From positions 682,001 to 746,000 of the forward strand of contig CBDHYI010000006.1 of the NCBI GenBank assembly GCA_965275915.1: a stretch of DNA of 64,000 nt. Reading direction: 5' to 3'. The notes beneath the pieces were generated by a model. It did no database searches. It saw only the letters and a program-made list of their open reading frames with translations, and had not been told where the DNA came from. The position numbers and the translations under genes were made by a program. Positions within the stretch are counted from its first letter, which is position 1; each line of letters starts with the position of its first letter. Source of the DNA: JBDWFY01 sp965275915. GTDB lineage: Bacteria > Pseudomonadota > Alphaproteobacteria > Rhizobiales > Stappiaceae. This document shows, one piece after another, positions 9,277 to 18,109 of this stretch.

Positions 9277-10167
9277 GTGACTTCAAAAGCAATACTGAAA
9301 ACTCTGTGTGCAACCGCCGCTATAACCGCCATTCTCGGTCTCCCACTGGCAGAAACACGTGCAAATGACATCCAGTCCCCTGACATCCTGGTGCTTGGCG
9401 ATTCACAGCTGGTGTTCGGATCCGGTCCGGCTTTTCTGGATTTCTTTCAGGACCTGAAAACCCACTGCGGGTCCGATGAGGAAAAATCAAAAAGCCTGAA
9501 AAAACTGGGTGGCATGTCGGTTGGCATTCTGGGCGCACGCTCGACATCGCTCAACTCATGGTCGGGGCGCACCGATGAGATGAAATGGGATGTCTGCGAA
9601 CCCGACCCCAACTGGCCGGTCAACGCGACGCTCCATGGTGTCATCAAGAAAACCGATGAGGAATATCTCCAGATCGGTAAGAGCTCCGAGCTTCCGTTCT
9701 GCCAACCGGATCTGTCACCCCTTGAAGCGATGTTTGCCGACGGCCGCTACAACCCCAAACTGTTCGTCATGTATTTCCTGGGCAAATCGACCGACCGCTG
9801 GATCAATGATGCAGAGGGCACGTTCCAGGATGTCGAAGCGACCGTAAGCCAGATCCCTGAAGGCATGGGCTGCATTTTCATGACCACGGCGCCGTCCTAT
9901 CGCCAGGAGATTATCGACTATAGACTGCTGGCCCAGGAAAAACTGAAAGAGACGTTCGGAAAAGCCGGCAGCCGCTGCACATTTATCGAAGGTCTCAACC
10001 CCGATACGATCGAAGTCAATCGAGGCAACAAGGACTTTTTCGCCCTCAAAGATAACGGCGAGGTCCAGGACCCTTATCACCCCAACGGCAAAGCTGCTGC
10101 AAGATTTCTTGAGGTCCAGCGGGAACGCATCTGCGCTGCTGTTTTTGAACAATTGGACAAATACTAG
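9277..10167 (+). CDS. Secreted SGNH/GDSL-like hydrolase
   Basis: A 296-residue protein with a signal peptide (hydrophobic core about residues 10-25, cleavage near AETRAND). The mature protein starts with ILVLGDSQLVFGSG, the block I of SGNH hydrolases with GDS followed by Q instead of L; the candidate nucleophile is the serine of GDS. Near the C terminus DPYHPNGKAA gives the aspartate and histidine of block V. Such proteins in rhizobia are exported esterases or acyl-modifying enzymes for polysaccharides; the substrate is not evident. Six cysteines suggest disulfides. The start codon is GTG, preceded by a GGAAAAAG stretch. Confidence 0.7.
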   Translation: MTSKAILKTLCATAAITAILGLPLAETRANDIQSPDILVLGDSQLVFGSGPAFLDFFQDLKTHCGSDEEKSKSLKKLGGMSVGILGARSTSLNSWSGRTDEMKWDVCEPDPNWPVNATLHGVIKKTDEEYLQIGKSSELPFCQPDLSPLEAMFADGRYNPKLFVMYFLGKSTDRWINDAEGTFQDVEATVSQIPEGMGCIFMTTAPSYRQEIIDYRLLAQEKLKETFGKAGSRCTFIEGLNPDTIEVNRGNKDFFALKDNGEVQDPYHPNGKAAARFLEVQRERICAAVFEQLDKY

Positions 10168-10369
10168 GCTCAGGACCCACAAATATTAAAAAATGCCTAA
10201 ATATTACCGGCAGCCTATACAACAAACCGTTATCGGGAATGTGATACATTGGATCTGGCAGATATGTTTGAGAGCACCTAAGTAATGGAGCGAGCCGCCG
10301 AACATGTTTCGCTTACGGCAACCGGTTAACAAGTGGATGCGTATTCTCCCAGGCAGGAGTCAATCCGAA

Positions 10370-10837
10370 ATGGCCACCGTTAACACGCGTCGTTGCAGCG
10401 AAGGCCGCCGACAATTTATCAGACTGGTGCTCGTGTCGGGCGTCGCTGCGGCGTTCAATCCCAAGCTGTCCCTTGCAAAAGGTCCTGATCTCAATGGTTA
10501 CCGCACCGCGGCGGAGGCCTATGCGCTTGCAAAAGTCGGCACTGTCAAACTCATTGATATTCGAAGCCCCGATGAATGGCGACAAACAGGGATCGGTGAA
10601 GGTGCGGTCAAGATCAGCATGCATGAACCGGGCTTTATTTCTCGTGTCGATGCGCTTCTTGACGGTGACCGGTCAAGGCCCATCGCACTGATCTGTGCGC
10701 GCGGAAACAGATCCAGAAGGATGAAATCTCTATTAAACGAAGCGGGATTTACCAACGTTATCAACGTCTCGGAGGGAATGCTTGGCTCCGAGGCCGGTGC
10801 GGGTTGGCTGAAACGCAAATTACCCGTCAACGAGTAA
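10370..10837 (+). CDS. Exported rhodanese-like sulfurtransferase
   Basis: A protein of about 155 residues. The N terminus has a twin-arginine-like signal (GRRQFIRLVL followed by a short hydrophobic stretch), so periplasmic export by Tat is likely. The rest is a single rhodanese domain: VKLIDIRSPDEWRQTGIGEG, then ALICARGNRSRRM with the candidate active cysteine, and GFTNVINVSEGM. The start at 10370 is chosen because AGGAG lies ten bases upstream; an earlier in-frame ATG at 10304 is possible. It may be co-transcribed with the preceding SGNH-type gene (about 200 bases apart), though nothing else connects them. Confidence 0.78.
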   Translation: MATVNTRRCSEGRRQFIRLVLVSGVAAAFNPKLSLAKGPDLNGYRTAAEAYALAKVGTVKLIDIRSPDEWRQTGIGEGAVKISMHEPGFISRVDALLDGDRSRPIALICARGNRSRRMKSLLNEAGFTNVINVSEGMLGSEAGAGWLKRKLPVNE

Positions 10838-10904
10838 GCTCATCAACGGGTTTGCCGGAGCCATCGACAATGCAATGAAATCGAGCAATCTGTCCAATGA
10901 GGGT

Positions 10905-10948
10905 GGCCGTGCCTGAGCCAAAACCCGGGTTAAAGCTCAGACACGGCC
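10905..10948. terminator. Long hairpin between convergent genes
   Basis: A 14-bp stem with one mismatch (GGCCGTGCCTGAGC at 10905-10918 paired with 10935-10948) closes a 16-base loop. It lies between the convergent rhodanese and YHYH genes. There is no real T-run on either side, so it is a possible bidirectional terminator or mRNA-stabilising structure rather than a classical one. Confidence 0.5.
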
Positions 10949-11080
10949 TTCCCGCAGACGCATTGGAGATGAGTCGCCTGCGGAAATGTGTCACGGTTTA
11001 GAGCGTGTCGCCGTAAACGGCGTTCTCTCTGAACGGAAGCCGGGAGTACTGCCGACGTCCGGAATAGTTCCTTTTACGTC

Positions 11081-12166
11081 TCACTGGCGGCGCGGGCGGC
11101 GATTGGGAACACAGGCGGTCGATCTGTCTGGTGTCACGCGGCATATTCCGGCAATCTGGCGACCGTTTCTCGGCCCCGTGAAGCTGCACGACGAGCCGTT
11201 GCGCTGGCCGGAGCAGGCTGCAACCGCTTCCACCGGCGGTCCGCGGTGGCCTCCTGCCTGACGGGGACGGCCTTGTCTGTTCTGCGCACCCCGCGGCCCC
11301 TCCCGCCCGAGCGCGGCATTGTGGCGACGAGGACGCTGACCGCCGGCGCCTTGCATGAAGTCACGACTGACGTCACCCCAGAGGCAACGAGGGTAGAACG
11401 GATAGGCGTCGGTGGCGAAATAGACGAATTTTCCGTTCAGCATGCCACCGTTGCACATATCAAGCGTGCCGGAGCCTGCAACGAACTCCCAGTCCTCGAC
11501 ATAGGTTCCGTCATAAGTGCCGCCCGGGCCGGACGGACGTGTGCCGGATTTCAGTTTGTAGCTCGGCGATTGTTTGTCGCCAACATAATGAATTTCAAAA
11601 CCGTCCGCGGCGTAACCGATCAGGCTGCTTCCGGCCGATCTCACCAGCGCTTTGGGCACACCGTGATAGTGATAAAGACCCCGTTCGTCGACATGGGCAT
11701 TGTTGCCGTCCATACCCAGCTGATCGCGGGCGCCGAGGCCTTCAAGGTTCCAGCCCGAACTGCGGTCCCGGCTGAAACCACGCCGACTTGACGGATCATA
11801 ATAGTCGGCGGTCCCGGGCCGGATCTGAACACCGTTGACGCCGACGCCCACCGATCCGCGCACGAATTGGGCCTTGCTGCCCTTTTTCGGGTTGGCTGAA
11901 ACACAGAGTTTTACATTCTGTTCCCTCATGGTGTGCGGATTGCCGCTATTGGGAAACGTTCCGGTGCTGTGGTCCGGCAGCCCGTTCGATGTGATGCAGC
12001 GCTGATCGCCCTGAATGTCGATATGAACTTCATTATCATGTGCCTGCGCCGTTGCGACGCTAAACAGGGAAAAAGCCACGCTTCCAAACAGCGCAGCCGC
12101 ACGCAGACGGCGCGAAGTCGCCTCGCGGGGCGTCTCGGTTTCAGTATGATTTTGAGGAACGGACAT
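11081..12166 (-). CDS. Secreted YHYH-domain protein
   Basis: A protein of about 361 residues with a signal peptide ending near ATAQAHD. The YHYH domain covers most of the middle, with the name-giving motif in ERGLYHYHGVPKAL, preceded by GMDGNNAHVDE and followed by YAADGFEIHYV and FVAGSGTLDMCNGG. After a basic, low-complexity linker (about residues 280-320, rich in R, G and Q) comes a small cysteine-rich tail (ACSGQRNGSSCSF ... GICRVTPDRSTACVP) often seen at the end of such proteins. Function is unknown; the family is extracytoplasmic. The ATG at 12166 has a GGAG site seven bases upstream. It follows the response regulator on the same strand by 125 bases. Confidence 0.85.
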   Translation of the reverse strand: MSVPQNHTETETPREATSRRLRAAALFGSVAFSLFSVATAQAHDNEVHIDIQGDQRCITSNGLPDHSTGTFPNSGNPHTMREQNVKLCVSANPKKGSKAQFVRGSVGVGVNGVQIRPGTADYYDPSSRRGFSRDRSSGWNLEGLGARDQLGMDGNNAHVDERGLYHYHGVPKALVRSAGSSLIGYAADGFEIHYVGDKQSPSYKLKSGTRPSGPGGTYDGTYVEDWEFVAGSGTLDMCNGGMLNGKFVYFATDAYPFYPRCLWGDVSRDFMQGAGGQRPRRHNAALGREGPRGAQNRQGRPRQAGGHRGPPVEAVAACSGQRNGSSCSFTGPRNGRQIAGICRVTPDRSTACVPNRRPRRQ

Positions 12167-12291
12167 CGGTGTCTCCATAGTGGGTCGAGCGGTTCAACCG
12201 CCCTGCGTCAAGACTATGGCGAACGATCGTGCAGCGGATTTGCAGGAAATATGAAACCAGAGTGGAGACGGCCTTTGTCTGCCGGAAAGCC

Positions 12292-12987
12292 TTATTTATC
12301 AAAGGCGTAACCGACCCCATATACCGAGCGGATCACGTCGCAATCCGGATCGACACTTTTGATTTTGTGCCGGATATTCTTGATGTGACTGTCAATGGTC
12401 CGGTCAAAGACGTCCGTGTCATCCGGAAACGCGAGATCAAGCAGCTGTGTGCGCGAAAAAACCCGGCCCGGCCTTTTAAAGAGCGCCAGAAGCAACTGGA
12501 ACTCGCGTCTTGTGAGATTGATGTTCTTTCCGCCAATTGTCGCCACCCAGCTTTCCGGATCAAGCATAAGTCCTCCCGGCGCCGGAGCTTCACCTGCCCT
12601 GTCACGGCCTATGCCCGTCCTGCGCAGGATCGCCTTCACACGGGCAACAAGTTCGCGCGGAGAAAACGGTTTGCAGAGATAGTCGTCGGCACCCAGTTCA
12701 AGCCCGAGAAGCCGGTCTATCTCCTCAACCTTCGCGGTCTCAAGAATGATGGGGACATCGCTTTGCGCCCGGACTTCCCGGCAGATTGTCAGACCGTCCT
12801 TTCCGGGGAGCATGACGTCGAGCACCACCAGGTCCGGTTTGGTCGCCAGTATGGTTTCGACGGCCCGCGCGCCGTCGTTCAGAACCGACACCTCGATATC
12901 CGCCTGTTTCAAATAGTCCTTGATCACATCCGCCAGTGCGGGTTCGTCCTCGACAATCAGAATGCGTCTGGACTCAAGCGGCTCCAT
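12292..12987 (-). CDS. baeR: OmpR-family response regulator, BaeR-like
   Basis: A 231-residue DNA-binding response regulator. The receiver domain (about 8-120) has the acidic pair in IVEDEP, the phosphoacceptor Asp57 in VVLDVMLPG, and the conserved lysine in CKPFSPREL. The C-terminal winged helix (about 135-228) reads LTRREFQLL and VFSRTQLLDLAF, ending RSVYGVGYAFDK. The stretch EEIDRLLGLELGADDY is especially close to BaeR, so I use that name with caution. It starts one base after the stop of the kinase gene, so the two are translationally coupled. The position downstream of a beta-lactamase gene suggests a cell-envelope stress role. Confidence 0.85.
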   Translation of the reverse strand: MEPLESRRILIVEDEPALADVIKDYLKQADIEVSVLNDGARAVETILATKPDLVVLDVMLPGKDGLTICREVRAQSDVPIILETAKVEEIDRLLGLELGADDYLCKPFSPRELVARVKAILRRTGIGRDRAGEAPAPGGLMLDPESWVATIGGKNINLTRREFQLLLALFKRPGRVFSRTQLLDLAFPDDTDVFDRTIDSHIKNIRHKIKSVDPDCDVIRSVYGVGYAFDK

Positions 12988-12988
12988 T

Positions 12989-14449
12989 TCAGTCTTCCCC
13001 AGTCAGGTCAATCGTCAGCGACACGGTTATCTTCAACCCGCCAAGGTCGGACAGGGCAGCTCTGATCGAGCCGCCGTGAGCCAGCACAATGGCACGGCAG
13101 ATGGCAAGGCCCAAACCCGATCCGCCATGCTGGCGGGCGCGGGAACTCTCGGCGCGATAAAACCGGTCAAATAGTTTTTCAAGCGTTTCCCTTGGCGGTG
13201 CAGGAGCCGTATCTTCCAGTTCGATAACCGCCCTCTTGCCTGACCGGAGCACTCTCAGAGACACTTGACCGGGTGCATCCGTATAGCGCCGTGCGTTCTC
13301 CAAAAGATTATCGAGCAGTTGCCGGATGCGCAGCCGATCACAGGTAAGAACGATCTCATCGGCTGTTGTCAGTTCGAGGGAGAGCCCCTTCTCCTGATAA
13401 CTGGCCCGGACACCCTCAACCGCATCCCGGACAATTGCGCACAAATCCTCTTGCGCCATCAGGGTCACAAGCCGCCCTTCCCGCGCATGGGAAAGCGCGT
13501 TCAGATCGCCGACCAGGCGCGACAGCCGCATGATGGCGCCGTGCATGTCAGCAAGCGTTTTTTCGTCCGCTTTCCGCACGCCGTCCTGCAGGGCTTCTAT
13601 TTCCGCGCGCAGAACCGCCAGGGGTGTCTGCAATTCATGTGAGGCATCGGAGATCCACTGCCTCTCCGCCTTTTCCGCCACTTCAAGACTCTCCGCCAAT
13701 TGATTGAAGTGATCGATCAGTGTTCCGAATTCATCACCACGCCGGTTCTCCATCCGCGTGTTATAGGTGCCTGCGGCAAGTTCCCGCGTGCCGTCCATCA
13801 AATCGCGTACAGGTGTCAGGAACTGTCGCGCAAGCAGAAAAGCGGCAGTGGCTGAGAGGGCTATCGCAATCAACGCCGTCATGATCAGCGATCGGAACTG
13901 CCCCTTCAAAAACACATGATTAGCGCTGATCGCACCTCCCTCCGGCTCTGAAAGCGCCAGCCAGCCGACGCGTTTCAAAGTGCTGCCCGGCCCGTTGATC
14001 ACAATCGGCCGCCGAACGATGGACGCATTGTCCTGCAGCTCCCCGGCGATAACCTGATTTTCGTCTCCAAGCAGCGCCAGCCGCGAACCCAGTTGCAGTG
14101 GATCATGGCGCCCCAACCACTCTGGCCGACCCCTGCCGGCACCATCCTGCACTCTGTCCTGATGCGCCCGGCGGAAACCCGGTGGTGGTCGTAAATTCTC
14201 ACGGACGAATGTCCGCCAGTTTTTTCTGCCGTTCAGGTGCGGCCACCCGTTTTGCGCGCGATCATAGGTGTCTTCAAGCGCGACGAGCACATTGTCAAAC
14301 CGGGCGAGTTCCGCTTCCAGCAGATACTGCGAAAACCCCGCCCGCATGCTGTAAGCAATGAGGCTGGCCATGACGGCGATAATGATGATCGTCGTTCCGG
14401 CAATCGCCGCAAACAGTTTTTTTGTGACAGAAAGGCGCTTCCATAACAT
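12989..14449 (-). CDS. baeS: Sensor histidine kinase, BaeS-like
   Basis: A 486-residue inner-membrane kinase. One membrane helix is at about 12-34, a periplasmic sensor region follows to about 185, and a second helix lies at about 187-210. A HAMP domain covers about 210-262, then the H-box SDASHELQTPLAVLRAEIEA with phosphoacceptor His271, an N-box NLLENARRY and the G-boxes ending GGSGLGLAI. The H-box is BaeS-like. The periplasmic domain has an unusually basic stretch (about 85-115). It is 61 bases downstream of the Nudix gene on the same strand and couples to the regulator gene. Confidence 0.87.
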   Translation of the reverse strand: MLWKRLSVTKKLFAAIAGTTIIIIAVMASLIAYSMRAGFSQYLLEAELARFDNVLVALEDTYDRAQNGWPHLNGRKNWRTFVRENLRPPPGFRRAHQDRVQDGAGRGRPEWLGRHDPLQLGSRLALLGDENQVIAGELQDNASIVRRPIVINGPGSTLKRVGWLALSEPEGGAISANHVFLKGQFRSLIMTALIAIALSATAAFLLARQFLTPVRDLMDGTRELAAGTYNTRMENRRGDEFGTLIDHFNQLAESLEVAEKAERQWISDASHELQTPLAVLRAEIEALQDGVRKADEKTLADMHGAIMRLSRLVGDLNALSHAREGRLVTLMAQEDLCAIVRDAVEGVRASYQEKGLSLELTTADEIVLTCDRLRIRQLLDNLLENARRYTDAPGQVSLRVLRSGKRAVIELEDTAPAPPRETLEKLFDRFYRAESSRARQHGGSGLGLAICRAIVLAHGGSIRAALSDLGGLKITVSLTIDLTGED

Positions 14450-14510
14450 GGCTAAAGAGTTGCGCGGAAAATATGAAGAGGCAATGAAGATCGGTTTTAC
14501 CGGGAAATTC

Positions 14511-14969
14511 TCAGGTAGATAACCGGAATCCCCGAATGCCCTTCAGCAGATCAAAAAGCTCTTCAGGATAAACGGTTTCCGGCGGATTCCTGAGGTCAGC
14601 CAGAGACCACCACCGATATTCCTTCATGAATTGCCGCTCAAACGCCTGTTGGCCGCTATCATCAACACTGTCCGACAACACGCGGAGATAAAAGTATCGC
14701 TCGTCGGCATCGACATAATCGCCCGTGGGAACCTGAAAGACAGACCGTCGGCGTCCGATTTCCTCGCCGATATCAAGAGCGATCCCGGTTTCTTCAAACA
14801 GCTCTCTCCGGGCGGCCTCCTTGAACGTTTCCCCTTCCTGCACCGCACCGCCCGGTGTCGCCCAGAATGTCGTTCCGAGCAGCGGCCCCTTCTCAAATAC
14901 GAATTTGAAAAGCAGCAATTTGTTCTCCGCGTTGAAGACCAGAAGCCTCGCGGCCGGCCGCTTTCTCAT
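14511..14969 (-). CDS. Nudix hydrolase
   Basis: A 152-residue Nudix protein. The Nudix box occupies about 41-63: glycine 41, glutamate 47, and REL-F-EETG at 55-62, matching GX5EX7REUXEEXGU fully, so the enzyme should bind metal and cleave a nucleoside-diphosphate-X substrate. The N terminus RPAARLLVFNAENKLLLFKF is the usual first strands. The substrate is unknown; similar rhizobial proteins are annotated simply as NUDIX domain proteins. It lies 24 bases after the beta-lactamase stop and 61 bases before the kinase start, all on one strand. Confidence 0.87.
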   Translation of the reverse strand: MRKRPAARLLVFNAENKLLLFKFVFEKGPLLGTTFWATPGGAVQEGETFKEAARRELFEETGIALDIGEEIGRRRSVFQVPTGDYVDADERYFYLRVLSDSVDDSGQQAFERQFMKEYRWWSLADLRNPPETVYPEELFDLLKGIRGFRLST

Positions 14970-14993
14970 CGCTCTTGACCCCGGTTCACCTGG

Positions 14994-15818
14994 CTAGAGA
15001 ATATCCAATGCGTGCAGGAAACGCTTTACCAGCGGCAGGCGCTTATCCCGATCGGACCTGGTCTTCATGTCGATATTCAGCGCAAAGGTATAAACACCGT
15101 CCGCCGTCTTGACCCATCCGACGAACCAGCCGATATCCGGATCCGGCGCGACGCTCCATCCCGATTTGCCGTAAAACGTCCACCCATCGCCTGTTTCGAG
15201 TGTGGCAATATCAGCGACGATGTCCCGGGCGCGCTGCGAAACGGGCAGACGTCCATCGGCAAGCCTTGCTAAAAAACCGACCTGCTCAATGGCGCTGACT
15301 GCAAGCGGCCCCTTCAGCCAGAAGGTTGTGACATCCGCACCGATCTCACGGTTTCCGAAATCGAATTTATCAAGCCAGTTCAGATACCTGTCGCGGCCGA
15401 TCCGCCGGGCCAGCTCCTGATAGACCGGAACATTCGATATCCTGATCGCATCACGCATCGACATATCCCGTTCCCACGCTTTGATCGGCTGCGGTTTGCC
15501 GCCAAAGGGAATGACCTCCTCTTCGTCGGCGACGACCCCGGTTTCAAGTGCAATCAGGCTGTTGGCGATTTTGAATGTCGACGCCGGATATTTCCGTTCG
15601 GCGGCCCTGTCCGGATTTACGAGAATGAGCCGCTCCTCTTGGAGATCGTAGAGAGCGAATGCCCCCATAAGCTTCTGCTCGTCAAAGATGACAGCCAGGT
15701 CGGCGCGATCGATCCGTTCCTGCGCGACCGCCTGCCCGCCATGCAGTAACAGGTATGCGCCAAGCAGTGCCGTCCCTGCAAGTCGTGCCAATGGCCCCGG
15801 GCTGCAAATGCATTTCAT
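14994..15818 (-). CDS. Class D (OXA-type) beta-lactamase
   Basis: A 274-residue precursor with a signal peptide (cleavage near GGQAVAQE). All class D landmarks are present: Ser80-Thr-Phe-Lys83 (nucleophile and the lysine that becomes carboxylated), Ser128-Asn-Val130, FGN at 154-156 in place of the more common YGN, the active-site tryptophan in TFWLKGPLAV, and Lys218-Ser-Gly220 in FYGKSGW. It should hydrolyse penicillins in the periplasm; the spectrum cannot be predicted. An AAGGG site eight bases upstream supports the ATG at 15818, not the much longer upstream extension. It heads a probable operon with Nudix and the BaeSR-like system, divergent from a YceI gene. Confidence 0.9.
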   Translation of the reverse strand: MKCICSPGPLARLAGTALLGAYLLLHGGQAVAQERIDRADLAVIFDEQKLMGAFALYDLQEERLILVNPDRAAERKYPASTFKIANSLIALETGVVADEEEVIPFGGKPQPIKAWERDMSMRDAIRISNVPVYQELARRIGRDRYLNWLDKFDFGNREIGADVTTFWLKGPLAVSAIEQVGFLARLADGRLPVSQRARDIVADIATLETGDGWTFYGKSGWSVAPDPDIGWFVGWVKTADGVYTFALNIDMKTRSDRDKRLPLVKRFLHALDIL

Positions 15819-15999
15819 ATTCATACCCTTATAACTGTCGTCCCAACACCGGAGCCAACGATCACAGCTTTCTTCCCTTAACAGAGATCCGATTGCGAAT
15901 GTCATCAATTTAACTGGTCTTGCCGATATCACGATGCCATACCATTTTCTGGATGCGAATAATCTGTCGCCTGGCACAGTGATATATCGGGAGAAAGTC

Positions 16000-16584
16000 A
16001 TGATCAGAACCGTTTTCGGCACGCTTGCAGTTATCCTCCTGTTCGCACCTGCACTCGCCGAACCCCACCGGTACGAACTTGATCCCGAACACACCACTGT
16101 TTCGTTTCTGGTAGACCATTTAGGATATGCAAACACGCTGGGGATCTTCAGAAAAGTCGAAGGCGGTTTTACCTACGATATGGAAACACGAGAGCTCTCG
16201 GACGTTGAGGTGCGCGTGGACAGTGCCAGCGTGGATACGTTTCACGACGCCCGCGACAACCACGTTCGGGGCAAGGATTTTCTCAATGTCGAAGCCCATC
16301 CGGCCATGACGTTCAAGGCGGGCAACGGCGTGCCAACGGGTGACAATACCGGCACGGTTGAAGGAGAGCTGACGCTTCTTGGCCAGACGCATCCTCTTAA
16401 ACTCAACGTCACCCTGAATGGCGCAAAGGCCTACCCGTTCGGCCACGGACGCTTCACATTGGGGCTGACGATCCGCGGAACTGTTAAGCGCAGTCAATAC
16501 GGTATGATGTATGCGGTCGAGAACGGCTTTGTTGGCGATGAGGTTCAGCTGATTATCGAGACCGAGGCCATGCGGGTCAAATAA
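16000..16584 (+). CDS. YceI-family periplasmic protein
   Basis: A 194-residue protein with a signal peptide ending APALAEP. The mature part is a complete YceI lipocalin-like beta barrel: YELDPEHTTVSFLVDHLGY, then VRGKDFLNVEAHPAMTFKA and a HPLKLNVTLNG segment. YceI proteins bind polyisoprenoids or other amphiphiles in the periplasm. The start at 16000 is supported by GGGAG seven bases upstream. It diverges from the beta-lactamase gene across about 180 bases, and converges on the mannitol dehydrogenase gene with a small AAGGG/CCCTT hairpin between them. Confidence 0.9.
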   Translation: MIRTVFGTLAVILLFAPALAEPHRYELDPEHTTVSFLVDHLGYANTLGIFRKVEGGFTYDMETRELSDVEVRVDSASVDTFHDARDNHVRGKDFLNVEAHPAMTFKAGNGVPTGDNTGTVEGELTLLGQTHPLKLNVTLNGAKAYPFGHGRFTLGLTIRGTVKRSQYGMMYAVENGFVGDEVQLIIETEAMRVK

Positions 16585-16612
16585 GGGTCTATCCGCCCTT
16601 TTAGACGACACC

Positions 16613-18109
16613 TCATTCCGAACGTGTAAACTCCGCCAGGGCTGCCTCCGCGCCGTCGTTCCATATGACGGTCAGCCAGTTGCAGAATGCCTCGGCAAAT
16701 GCGTCCTGCTCGACGAGATCGCCGTAAAACTGGCTCTGCTCCAGCCAGGCACGCGGGCGGGTTCGTGCTGCTTTTCCCGCCGAATGAAGCTTTTCCCAAT
16801 GCGGATCGTTGGGCTCGATAGTGCTCCCGTCTTCCCGCGTTCCTTCGCACATGCGGGCCCAAAACGCCTCAACCAGGCTCAGCCCCTGAATGGAGCCCCC
16901 GGCGGCCAATGCCTCCCTCAGGACAGGCAGAACAAAACCCGTGTGGCGTGCTGACCCGTCAAAGGCCACCCGCCGTGCGGTATCCAGAATGACGGGATTG
17001 GCGAAACGGCGCTGGATCAAATCGATATAATCCGCCGGGCCCATCTCCGGGACGGCATGCACGTAGGGCGCTATTTCCTCATGCTGGACCTTGCGAAAAA
17101 ACGCAGCAATGCCCGGATGGGCCATACAGTCGGAAATCGCAGAAATGGATAGAACTTCTCCAACATTCGCGATGATCTGATGTCCGCCGTTGAGTATCCG
17201 GATCTTCATGGCTTCGTAGTTATGAACCGCTTCGGAGAACGTAACACCCGCAAGGTCCCAATCGGGGCGTCCTGCGCAGAAGGTATCTTCGGTGACCCAC
17301 TGTCGGAAATTCTCGTGCGTGACCGGTGCAGCGTCGTCTATGCCAAATCCGGCAGCAAGTGCCAGTTCCTTCTCGCCGGTCGCCGGAACAATGCAATCGA
17401 CCATCGCATTCGGGAACGCCCCTTCCCGATCGATCCAGTCTGCCAGAACCGGATCGGACAAATGTGCAAGCGACGTGATGATCCGGTGCAGGATCCTGCC
17501 GTTGCTCTGCAGATTGTCGCAGCTTTGCCCGGTAAAGGGCCTCAGGCCCTTTTCTTTTCTGAGTTGCAGTGCAGCGACCATCGCCCCGAACGCCGTCTTT
17601 GGTGTCTGAGGATTGGCGGCATCATATCGGATATCCGGATGGGCGGTATCAAGACCGCCGGAATCCGGATCGATATAATAGCCGCCTTCGGTGACAGTCA
17701 GGGAAACGATGCGGACGGCCGGATCGGCCATCGTGCGGATCAGGGTTCGGTTTCCCGCTTCCACCGGCAGATAGTCGATCATCGGCCCCACCACCTCCGC
17801 CCGAACACCGCCCGGATCGAGTTCGATGAGGGTAGACAGGCAGTCCTGCCGAAGCAGCTTTTCCCGCATCACCGTGTCATAGGGCCGAACGCCCGCACCG
17901 ATGATCGCCCAGTCAAGCGCCTTTCCCTGCTGCATAAGGCGGTGGAGATACCAGGACTGGTGCGCGCGATGAAAATTGCCGACGCCGATGTGGACGATAC
18001 CCGGCGTCAATTGCGAACGATCGTAATTCGGGCGCAAGATTCCCTCGGACAGATCCGGTAGGGACGCATTTCCGAGTGTGATAATGCCCTGCTCCCGCTG
18101 CTTTTCCAT
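16613..18109 (-). CDS. mtlK: Mannitol 2-dehydrogenase
   Basis: An enzyme of about 498 residues of the long-chain mannitol dehydrogenase family, oxidising D-mannitol (and often D-arabitol) to the ketose with NAD. The N-terminal nucleotide-binding part begins GIVHIGVGNFHRAHQ. The SCDNLQSNG motif and the catalytic K-x4-N-x2-H pattern (KIRILNGGH, about 306-314 counted from the longer start) are intact. I favour the ATG at 18109, which overlaps the SmoS stop as TGATG; a TTG twelve bases earlier is also in frame. It is the last gene of the smo operon, so imported mannitol is oxidised here. Confidence 0.92.
   Translation of the reverse strand: MEKQREQGIITLGNASLPDLSEGILRPNYDRSQLTPGIVHIGVGNFHRAHQSWYLHRLMQQGKALDWAIIGAGVRPYDTVMREKLLRQDCLSTLIELDPGGVRAEVVGPMIDYLPVEAGNRTLIRTMADPAVRIVSLTVTEGGYYIDPDSGGLDTAHPDIRYDAANPQTPKTAFGAMVAALQLRKEKGLRPFTGQSCDNLQSNGRILHRIITSLAHLSDPVLADWIDREGAFPNAMVDCIVPATGEKELALAAGFGIDDAAPVTHENFRQWVTEDTFCAGRPDWDLAGVTFSEAVHNYEAMKIRILNGGHQIIANVGEVLSISAISDCMAHPGIAAFFRKVQHEEIAPYVHAVPEMGPADYIDLIQRRFANPVILDTARRVAFDGSARHTGFVLPVLREALAAGGSIQGLSLVEAFWARMCEGTREDGSTIEPNDPHWEKLHSAGKAARTRPRAWLEQSQFYGDLVEQDAFAEAFCNWLTVIWNDGAEAALAEFTRSE

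Noticed and set aside
15819..16136. A 106-residue extension of the beta-lactamase
   Set aside because: It would run through the divergent promoter and YceI signal peptide region; the ATG at 15818 has a good ribosome site and starts a normal signal peptide.
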